A DNA stretch of 5,618 nt from Euryarchaeota archaeon UBA463. GTDB lineage: Archaea; Thermoplasmatota; Poseidoniia; Poseidoniales; Thalassarchaeaceae. Each line of letters opens with the position of its first letter. Positions within the stretch are counted from its first letter, which is position 1. This document shows positions 1-5,618 of the stretch, piece after piece. Location of the stretch: NCBI GenBank assembly GCA_002501805.1, contig DAOI01000033.1, positions 1-5,618 of the forward strand. The letters are read 5' to 3'. The notes under the pieces are model-generated. The model saw only the letters and a list, made by a program, of their open reading frames with translations, searched no databases and was not told where the DNA came from. The position numbers and the translations under genes are program-made.

Positions 1-520
1 TGGATAATTTTTGCATGGCACTATCCCTAGTTACCTTTGCCACTATGCTGGACGCGGCCACCAATGAATTAGATGAGTCCATCGAGTGCTCAGATATTAT
101 CCTCCAGTCTCCCCACGAAGGCCCCAATTTTGATTTTACATTGTTACCAAATCTTTCTTGGTTTACATCACATGCATCCAAAAAAATACTTCCGGGCCCA
201 TCATTGCCATTGGAATTTTTTATTGCTTCAGAAAATAAAGTCACCTCGAGCTCATTCAGATTAGAAACAGAACTATTATGATCTATCCTGAAAGGTTCAC
301 ACTCAACAATCCCTATGTTCCAATTCCTCTCACTTGCTTCCTCGTGAATTAGTTTGTAGATTGTATCTCTCTTACTCTTAGATAGGGTCTTGGAGTCTCT
401 GGCTCCAATTTCTCTCAAAATATGGTAATCATTTGAGGGAATGGATATCGCACATACTACCAAAGGCCCAATTACTGGCCCCCTGCCAGCCTCATCGACA
501 CCTATGGAGTACTCGCTCAT
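1..520 (-). CDS. rnhB: Ribonuclease HII, 3'-truncated by the window edge
   Basis: RNase HII cleaves the RNA strand of RNA:DNA hybrids and nicks at single ribonucleotides embedded in DNA, acting in the cytoplasm during replication and repair. Translating the minus strand from the ATG at 518-520 gives 173 residues with no stop before the left edge, so the C-terminal part (family length is roughly 200-230) is missing. The N-terminus carries the hallmark GVDEAGRGPVIGPL (residues 7-20), giving metal-binding D9 and E10. A DSK motif follows at 42-44, then FLDACDVN with the third acidic residue D115, and SEHSMDSSNSLVAASSIVAK with the probable fourth acidic residue D148. All four DEDD active-site residues are therefore present. 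The archaeal form GPVIGPLV fits the archaeal PheT nearby. The start codon overlaps the stop of the upstream surface-protein gene as ATGA, which suggests translational coupling. GGAG lies just 2 nt before the ATG. Identification is very secure; only the 3' end is unseen. Confidence 0.96.
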   Translation of the reverse strand, partial: MSEYSIGVDEAGRGPVIGPLVVCAISIPSNDYHILREIGARDSKTLSKSKRDTIYKLIHEEASERNWNIGIVECEPFRIDHNSSVSNLNELEVTLFSEAIKNSNGNDGPGSIFLDACDVNQERFGNNVKSKLGPSWGDWRIISEHSMDSSNSLVAASSIVAKVTRDSAMQKLS

Positions 521-2631
521 ATCTCCAAGTCAAAGTCAGAAGGGACTTGATTATCACTGACATTTTCTTCAGAAACCAAGTCTTTATCATCAATATCTAA
601 GATTATATTGTCAGGATGAAGAATGTCCTGTTCCTCGAGTATACCGGCTATTCTTAGCGCCTCTTCCATGTCAGAATCCTCCTTGGAACGATCCAATAAC
701 TCACTGGCTTCGTTAACTATTTTCTCATCAATCGAATTAAAAATCTCACTCTCAGGCCTACCTTCTTCACCAAAGAAATCTTTCTCAAACTCCCCAATAT
801 TGATTTTAGGACTTTCAATAATGCCAGAAACTGGGGTACTCTTTCTCACAAATTTTGTAATCCAATCATCGCCTTCTGAAATGATTTGTTCTTCCTCACG
901 GGGATTGCCTATTTTCAATGCCCATAAGACTCCAAAAATCCCCAAAATTACTACAATCATTATCATAACTGGCTCTAACCAAGTGTTTAGAATAGGGATA
1001 ATCCAATCTTCCTCAAGAGGTAAATCTTCATTCTCCGGCAGGACCTCTCCCTGAATTATTACTGGAATGGAATCAATAAAAAATATGCTAGGCTCTAAGA
1101 AAGACCTCGCCTCTAAAGTAAGGTTTGCCATAGTTTCAGTCGGAGCTGACTCAGGGACCTGCATCCATCCGATAACATCCACTGAATCATTTTTATTTAC
1201 AGGATATATCTCCAAATATCTAGTTGACTCCGAGACAATAATAGAGGAAAACGAATCTGAAATTGTAATTCCAAAATCTGTTAGTACACTTGAATCAATA
1301 GATGCAGTAAAGCCATCAACTCCATTGCCGAGGTTAGTCATCGTCCATATGGCTGTCAAGTTATTATCCTCGTTTAATTGATATGACATTTCCATTTCCC
1401 ATGAATATATGGTTCCAGATTTAAGATTGAAATTGACATAACCAGGGGACCAATCATCAATCATCAGATGGATGGCAACCTCTGCAAATAAATCGGAGGA
1501 AGCACCTTCAGCAATACTGCATGAAATGATCATAGCTTCTGACGAAGACCCGGGCTGAAGGGAAAATACATCATTTCGATAATCAACAGTTGCCCATTCT
1601 GGAAGGTCCTTAACATCCAGGCTAAACTGCGATTCACTATCCCCCGTGTTCGTAATAACAACCTCCATTTCACAATAACCCCCAGGAAGTACTTCTGCCA
1701 TAGTGCAACCATCGTCTGATATCGATATGGTGCCACCAATCCTGGGTACTATGTTTACGATATGAGATACAGAAGACACACTCTCTGGAGATGCAGGACT
1801 AGAAACTCGTATTTCAAAATCTAAAGCGCCTTCGACATCTCCCGGAGAGAATACTTGGACCATCACAACTCCTGTTGAGTTAGGGTAGAGGTCCGAGACC
1901 CTCCAGCTCTCGATTATCGAAGCACTCCAGTTATCTATCTCAAAGTAGTCCCCAGGAACTGTAATCATGCTCCCGTTCTCGTCCAAGGCTACAATCTCAA
2001 CATCAAGACTCCTAATGCTATTTCCAGTGTTTCTGACTATCGTTTCTAGTGTTAGGACCCCTCCGGGAACTATCGAAGATACCCCTCCGCCCTGAACGAT
2101 ATCAACGCCCTCATAATACCCATACCTCATCGAGAAGTTATACCAGTCAAGTATCTCTCCTTGGTCTGATGCTATTGACATACTCATCCCGTGTAGAGAA
2201 TTGGATAGCGGAAGACCCCCAACAACGGACGGAGAAGTAATCGAGAACTGGACCCAATAAATCTGATCAGGCGATACGGCATATTCTCGACCAGATTCAG
2301 GAGAGTCTTGTGAATCCCAAGATATATCCCAGCCCGAAGGTCCGTTAATCGATAAAATGACATTCGATTCTATTTCCAAATTACTACTGAAATTCACATT
2401 AATACCGATACTTGAATCGGGATCGATTCCAAAAATTGAACCCGAATCTGATCCAAACGAAACCCCTTGACGAATTTCAGAAGAAGATATTTTTTTATTA
2501 TCTACTTGAACAAAATCTTGCGGTGCCGATGAGCAAGTAATGAGTAAAACTAGAATCAGAGATACTCCCAATCGCACATTCACAAGCCTGCTAGTGAGGG
2601 GACCCATATTACTTGTGCCCGAAGAATTCAC
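517..2631 (-). CDS. Single-pass surface protein with NEW3/CARDB-like Ig repeats and acidic cytoplasmic tail
   Basis: 704 residues of unknown specific function. A positively charged leader and hydrophobic segment (about residues 20-33) look like a Sec signal or N-terminal anchor. The ectodomain (about 40-545) appears to hold four beta-rich Ig-like units: about 60-170, with a NEW3-like PSGW motif; 176-295, CARDB-like with VRNTGN; 295-400, NEW3-like with ITNTG, LPEW and LQPGSS; and 408-530, with MTNLGNG. Eight N-glycosylation sequons (N80, 165, 219, 234, 251, 424, 481, 503) and three ectodomain cysteines (C309, C320, C371) fit an exported protein. A strong transmembrane helix spans about 555-572, followed by KIGNPR and a 130-residue acidic tail predicted to be cytoplasmic. 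Such repeats in archaea usually serve in surface adhesion or as spacers, but no catalytic domain is visible here. The start drawn is GTG at 2629-2631; ATG at 2605-2607 (696 residues) gives a tidier signal peptide, and neither has a clear ribosome binding site. No ATG, GTG or TTG lies in frame between 2631 and the upstream in-frame stop at 2695-2697. The gene follows pheT by 26 nt and overlaps rnhB by 4 nt. Confidence 0.85.
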   Translation of the reverse strand: MNSSGTSNMGPLTSRLVNVRLGVSLILVLLITCSSAPQDFVQVDNKKISSSEIRQGVSFGSDSGSIFGIDPDSSIGINVNFSSNLEIESNVILSINGPSGWDISWDSQDSPESGREYAVSPDQIYWVQFSITSPSVVGGLPLSNSLHGMSMSIASDQGEILDWYNFSMRYGYYEGVDIVQGGGVSSIVPGGVLTLETIVRNTGNSIRSLDVEIVALDENGSMITVPGDYFEIDNWSASIIESWRVSDLYPNSTGVVMVQVFSPGDVEGALDFEIRVSSPASPESVSSVSHIVNIVPRIGGTISISDDGCTMAEVLPGGYCEMEVVITNTGDSESQFSLDVKDLPEWATVDYRNDVFSLQPGSSSEAMIISCSIAEGASSDLFAEVAIHLMIDDWSPGYVNFNLKSGTIYSWEMEMSYQLNEDNNLTAIWTMTNLGNGVDGFTASIDSSVLTDFGITISDSFSSIIVSESTRYLEIYPVNKNDSVDVIGWMQVPESAPTETMANLTLEARSFLEPSIFFIDSIPVIIQGEVLPENEDLPLEEDWIIPILNTWLEPVMIMIVVILGIFGVLWALKIGNPREEEQIISEGDDWITKFVRKSTPVSGIIESPKINIGEFEKDFFGEEGRPESEIFNSIDEKIVNEASELLDRSKEDSDMEEALRIAGILEEQDILHPDNIILDIDDKDLVSEENVSDNQVPSDFDLEI
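523..526 (-). promoter_or_regulatory. Shine-Dalgarno-like GGAG before rnhB
   Basis: Reading the minus strand, GGAGAT immediately precedes the rnhB ATG. The GGAG core is complementary to the archaeal 16S rRNA 3' end but lies only 2 nt from the start codon, closer than usual. It is embedded in the last codons of the upstream gene (ending Leu-Glu-Ile-stop). With the ATGA stop/start overlap, re-initiation by ribosomes finishing the upstream gene is the likelier route to translation, with this site as a helper. Confidence 0.45.
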
Positions 2632-2657
2632 AGGATAATGAGCTATCTTATTCTGAG

Positions 2658-4412
2658 CTAGTGGATAGGGTCCTTTATGATCTTCGAAATTACATCAATA
2701 TCAAATTCGCCAGCGTGGATGGGTGCCCTCAAGCCGAACAAACTCATTACATCCGGAGAAACCTCTCCAAACTCTCCAATTTCATGGTCTTCGATAAGAA
2801 CTCTCGCCCCTCTGCCATCAATCCAAGGCCCCACTCCTTCTGCTACAGGCTCAAAGGAAATTGATGAGGTCGGGGCGCCTAGGTCCCTCAAAAGTGACTG
2901 AACGATTCCTTTGGCCGTTGAGAATCCCGCCCCCGACTCAGCGCAAGCCCAAGAAACTCTAGTTTTGTTATTCCCCCCCTGAACGACCTCCCCAAGTTCG
3001 TAAACCCTCTGAGGGAGCTCATGATGTCTATTTGATGCTAGCAGATTCATTAATGATGGAAATATGTACTGCCTGAGTAGTGTATGGTCAACTGTAATTG
3101 GATTAGAAATAACTGTGGCTTGTGATATCATGGGCCACCTAGTCTTCTCGAATTGATCCCTCTCATTAGAAAGAGTCAGGCTCTGAATCTCTTGAAGGCC
3201 GACAGATCTCATACTCATCCTTATTCTCCTGTGCAGATTAGATGATTCTAGTGGCGAAGCATCGATATGGACTGAAGATAAAATATCAGGTAGATTTTCA
3301 TACCCGAATCCTATTGCAATATCTTCTACAATATCAACAGGATGCATAATATCACTACGCCATCTAGGCATGGAGAAGACATGCTCCCTTTCCCCCACCA
3401 CACAGTCGGACCATCTTTCAGCCCTCTCGGATCCGTGGGTAATGGTCCTAGATTCCAGTAATATGCCCCCCATTCTTCGAATCGCTTCGCTAATTTCGGA
3501 ATCACTGAGCTCCAAACCGAGGATTTTCTCAATGAGTCTGTTCGGGACCCTGTAGGTTCTAGCCCCGAAGTTAGGAGTCACCATTACGGAACCATCTTTA
3601 TTCCATACCTCTACACTTTCAACTACACCTCCCAATTCTGATAATGATAATGAAACTAATAGGAGGCAAGTTTCACACGCTATTTCATCAAAGCCTGTTA
3701 CATCAATGAAGAAATCATTAGTATCTTCACTAACAGTTGTATGATTTCCATTAATGATGGGAGGGAACGAAATGACCTCATTATTGGAATCGAGGATAAT
3801 CGGATATGTATCCAAGCCATCCATAAGTTTCGAGTATTCGATTCCTTTCGGATGCCTGTCCAGAATTTCAGAGATGCTCATAACGTCCTCGGAGGCTAGT
3901 GGCTCAAAGGAAAAATCACCTGAAACGGACTCATATCTGAATGGATGCTTTATCTTGGATAAATCATGAACTCCAATTGATGCAAGTGACCTCTTCCTTC
4001 CCAAGGTCATGTGTAGCTTCTCTTGGTGATCCATAAGGGACTGGATGAAAGAGTCCCTCTCAGAAGCACTATTACCGGTATTAACCCCCTTGACAACTGC
4101 CCCCATTATTATTGGCCTTACTCCCTCTAAATCCCCTTCCACGGATATTCTGATGCCGCTGTCGGAGACCTCTATCGAGGACATATCTGAATCGTCGCCC
4201 TGAAATGACCTAACTGCTTTGGCCATTGTTTCATGGCTGAGTAGATCCGGGCGATCCGGAAATACCTCAATTTCAATATTTTCATCATCATTTAATTCGA
4301 CGGGGCAACCCATTTTGGGCAATAAATCGGACAAATCGTTTTTATGATGAATTGCTCCATTTATTTCTTGAATCCTCCTCATCATAGAATGACTCAAAGT
4401 AATTGTCGGCAT
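2658..4412 (-). CDS. pheT: Phenylalanyl-tRNA synthetase beta subunit, archaeal type
   Basis: The beta subunit of the cytoplasmic alpha2-beta2 PheRS, which charges tRNA-Phe; beta carries the editing site that clears mischarged Tyr-tRNA-Phe and structural domains that support the catalytic alpha subunit. At 584 residues it has the compact archaeal/eukaryotic size, not the roughly 800 residues of most bacterial forms with an EMAP-like N-terminal domain. Visible in order: N-terminal MPTITL start and FPDRPDLLS (51-59); B3/B4 editing domain with SIGVHDLSKIKHPFRY (145-160), HPKGIEYSKLM (187-197), ISFPPIINGNHTTV (214-227) and FIDVTG (235-240); B5 domain from about 277 through PRWRSDIMHPVDIVEDIAIG (349-368), with the acidic residues typical of its metal site; catalytic-like B6/B7 with VISNPITVDHTLLRQ (434-448), RVYELGEV (469-476) and IGEFGEVSPDV (545-555). 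The ATG start fits the conserved MPT N-terminus and has a GAGGT site 6 nt upstream. It lies 9 nt after the Glt-like gene. No pheS is adjacent on either side. About 30 residues between RRMGG (312-316) and PRWRSD look longer than usual for B5. Confidence 0.97.
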   Translation of the reverse strand: MPTITLSHSMMRRIQEINGAIHHKNDLSDLLPKMGCPVELNDDENIEIEVFPDRPDLLSHETMAKAVRSFQGDDSDMSSIEVSDSGIRISVEGDLEGVRPIIMGAVVKGVNTGNSASERDSFIQSLMDHQEKLHMTLGRKRSLASIGVHDLSKIKHPFRYESVSGDFSFEPLASEDVMSISEILDRHPKGIEYSKLMDGLDTYPIILDSNNEVISFPPIINGNHTTVSEDTNDFFIDVTGFDEIACETCLLLVSLSLSELGGVVESVEVWNKDGSVMVTPNFGARTYRVPNRLIEKILGLELSDSEISEAIRRMGGILLESRTITHGSERAERWSDCVVGEREHVFSMPRWRSDIMHPVDIVEDIAIGFGYENLPDILSSVHIDASPLESSNLHRRIRMSMRSVGLQEIQSLTLSNERDQFEKTRWPMISQATVISNPITVDHTLLRQYIFPSLMNLLASNRHHELPQRVYELGEVVQGGNNKTRVSWACAESGAGFSTAKGIVQSLLRDLGAPTSSISFEPVAEGVGPWIDGRGARVLIEDHEIGEFGEVSPDVMSLFGLRAPIHAGEFDIDVISKIIKDPIH

Positions 4413-4418
4413 TATAGA

Positions 4419-4423
4419 ACCTC
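4419..4423 (-). promoter_or_regulatory. Shine-Dalgarno site GAGGT for pheT
   Basis: On the minus strand the sequence reads TGAGGTTCTATAATG. GAGGT matches the archaeal anti-Shine-Dalgarno and ends 6 nt before the pheT ATG, a normal spacing. Its first two bases are the last two of the upstream TGA stop codon, so termination of the Glt-like gene and initiation of pheT use overlapping sequence. This supports both the chosen pheT start and a shared transcript. Confidence 0.7.
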
Positions 4424-5618
4424 AGTTTCCTAGCCACATCGGGAGAGGCCTTTCAAAACCAATTAGCCTGAGTCCACTGATTGCCGCAGTTTCCATATCC
4501 TTGGCTCTCAAAATTCGCCTACCAACATTATGAAAATTTGATAATCCCGCTTCTTTCATTATTCCTACGATCTCGGGAATGATAGTTTCTGTAATATCTG
4601 AAACTTCGTTCCCTTCATCAATCGGACCAACGACGAAAGAGCACCCAGAAGCTCTGACGATGATCAAATCTTCTGCAGAGGGTTGCTTCTCAAGCTCAAT
4701 CCCTATGATTCTTCCCTGGGTGTCCAAACCCATTGCTCTCGAGGCTAATCCAATCCTTGGCAACGCCGCAGCCGCTCTCCCTCCTCCGGGAGTTGCCATG
4801 GAGACTATGGCGCCATCTAAATCGAGATCAACTACCAACCTGAAAAGCCCCTCTACCCTATCAGCTCCATCTCTCAGAAGGATTAGTGATGAACTACTCA
4901 AATGACTCGACAATGAGACCAAAATAGCCTCTATCTCAGCATCATTCATAGCCGGTAAACTCTGTAAATCTAGTACAATTCCAGAAACCTCTCTGGCATT
5001 ATCTGGAAACTCTGCAAGCTCCTCCTCGCCTACTATCAATAGATCGCCCTCGTTCGGCTCCGCATTAACAATACTTGGAATTCTAATCTGCCCATCCGGA
5101 TAAGTCAAGCCACGGGAGGACCTAATAATCCAAGGGACCGGTAATTCCAAACCCTCCTCATCAGAACCCACTGGAATTATGCTGATGGAGGTGTCAATTA
5201 TTGAGTAGTCAGGAATTCTATCCGAGCTAGAAGGACTAATCCCTATTCCATCGAATCCTTCGGATACCCATCTCTTGGGTTTGATGCCTCCCATCGAAGA
5301 CTCCTTATCAGGAACCAAAACTAATGCATCCTCTTCAAGGGAAAGACCGAGGGGCTCTAGGACCTCTTCCAGCTCCATGACTTCTTTATCTGTTATTGAC
5401 CTCATGGTTGAGCCCTTTCCAGGAGGTGGGCAACTACCTGCAATAACCACTCTCCCCCCCTTCATCCCTAAACCGGGATTAGGTCCAACTGAACCCATGA
5501 CAACCAAAGTTCCCCCTAACATTCCTGATCCAGCACCAGACGAGGCTTGTCCTCTGACGACTACTATCCCATCATTCATGCCCGCACAAGCATCCTTGCC
5601 AGCAGATCCCATAACTGT
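4422..5618 (-). CDS. Glutamate-synthase-like protein: GXGXG beta-helix fused to a degenerate FMN-type TIM-barrel domain, 5'-truncated
   Basis: The frame stays open to the right edge (two more codons, Thr-Val, before the first Met), so the gene starts outside the window; the Met at 5610-5612 is probably internal. Numbering here is from that Met. Residues 2-58 are three exact-length 19-residue repeats beginning GSAG, GQAS and GSVG, each with a central GM and ending in a VV/VI strand. This is the right-handed beta-helix of the GXGXG family (glutamate synthase C-terminal domain, formylmethanofuran dehydrogenase subunit C). A helix (74-90) follows. Residues about 115-396 resemble the glutamate synthase FMN barrel in outline: LILLRDG (243-249) where a VSVKL strand would be, DGAIVSMATPGGGRAAA (266-282) where the GHDGGTGA loop would be, and a C-terminal helical tail (344-385, NFHNVGRRILRA then GLRLIGF) like that of archaeal glutamate synthases. 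The CPVGIA iron-sulfur cysteines, LPG and HHDIYS motifs are absent; the only cysteines are C9, C61 and C324. Normal glutamate synthase activity is therefore doubtful. GXGXG assignment is firm; barrel homology is an inference. Confidence 0.7.
   Translation of the reverse strand, partial: TVMGSAGKDACAGMNDGIVVVRGQASSGAGSGMLGGTLVVMGSVGPNPGLGMKGGRVVIAGSCPPPGKGSTMRSITDKEVMELEEVLEPLGLSLEEDALVLVPDKESSMGGIKPKRWVSEGFDGIGISPSSSDRIPDYSIIDTSISIIPVGSDEEGLELPVPWIIRSSRGLTYPDGQIRIPSIVNAEPNEGDLLIVGEEELAEFPDNAREVSGIVLDLQSLPAMNDAEIEAILVSLSSHLSSSSLILLRDGADRVEGLFRLVVDLDLDGAIVSMATPGGGRAAAALPRIGLASRAMGLDTQGRIIGIELEKQPSAEDLIIVRASGCSFVVGPIDEGNEVSDITETIIPEIVGIMKEAGLSNFHNVGRRILRAKDMETAAISGLRLIGFERPLPMWLGN

Noticed and set aside
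15..281. Plus-strand open frames at 15-281 and 73-264
   Set aside because: They are antisense to rnhB, whose minus-strand frame contains all four catalytic acidic residues and conserved motifs.
623..1381. Plus-strand open frames at 623-1054 and 1067-1381
   Set aside because: They lie antisense inside the surface-protein gene, are Ser-rich with no recognisable motif, and mirror its codon composition; they are shadows.
2639..2660. A 7-bp direct repeat (TAGCTCA on the minus strand) spaced by 15 bp in the gap after pheT, giving a second in-frame TAG five codons after the stop
   Set aside because: Seven bases twice is easily chance; a back-up stop codon is plausible but no regulatory role can be supported.
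2632..2700. Possible internal promoter before the surface-protein gene (ATCATAAAGG on the minus strand)
   Set aside because: It is a weak TATA-like match with no convincing BRE element, lies inside the pheT coding end, and the gap is too short to argue for an independent promoter.
2973..2979. Seven-C run inside pheT (a similar run at 5454-5460 in the Glt-like gene) as possible frameshift sites
   Set aside because: Both frames continue with conserved residues on either side (VVQGGNNK and KGGRVV), so no frameshift or sequencing error is indicated.
4422..5618. Annotation as formylmethanofuran dehydrogenase subunit C
   Set aside because: The GXGXG repeats are shared with that family, but the long C-terminal barrel-like domain and glutamate-synthase-like tail do not belong to FwdC, and no other methanofuran genes are visible.

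Overview
All four genes lie on the minus strand and are packed with almost no spacing. In transcription order (right to left) they are: the 3' part of a glutamate-synthase-like gene (GXGXG beta-helix fused to a degenerate TIM-barrel-like domain), a complete archaeal-type phenylalanyl-tRNA synthetase beta subunit (pheT), a large single-pass surface protein with Ig-like repeats and an acidic cytoplasmic tail, and the 5' part of ribonuclease HII (rnhB). The outer two genes run off the window edges. No intergenic stretch exceeds 26 bp, and no RNA gene, mobile element, CRISPR array or terminator was seen.

Organism: PheT has the compact archaeal/eukaryotic architecture and RNase HII is archaeal-like (GVDEAGRGPVIGPL). 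The NEW3/CARDB-like, sequon-rich surface protein and moderate base composition suggest a marine planktonic euryarchaeon, most likely Marine Group II (Poseidoniales, Thermoplasmatota). That placement is an inference from gene style, not a proven assignment.

Layout: 4422-5618 Glt-like (5' end missing); 9-nt gap containing most of a GAGGT ribosome binding site whose first bases overlap the upstream stop; 2658-4412 pheT; 26-nt gap; 517-2631 surface protein (GTG start, or ATG at 2607); 4-nt ATGA overlap; 1-520 rnhB (3' end missing). The spacing indicates one transcript, with the promoter upstream of the right edge and the end beyond the left edge.

The operon joins unrelated jobs: nitrogen/flavin-type metabolism or a derivative of it, translation, an envelope protein of unknown role, and RNA:DNA hybrid removal. 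No dedicated new system is evident. The parts most worth following up are the Glt-like fusion, which appears to have lost the usual FMN and iron-sulfur motifs, and the uncharacterised surface protein fixed between two housekeeping genes.
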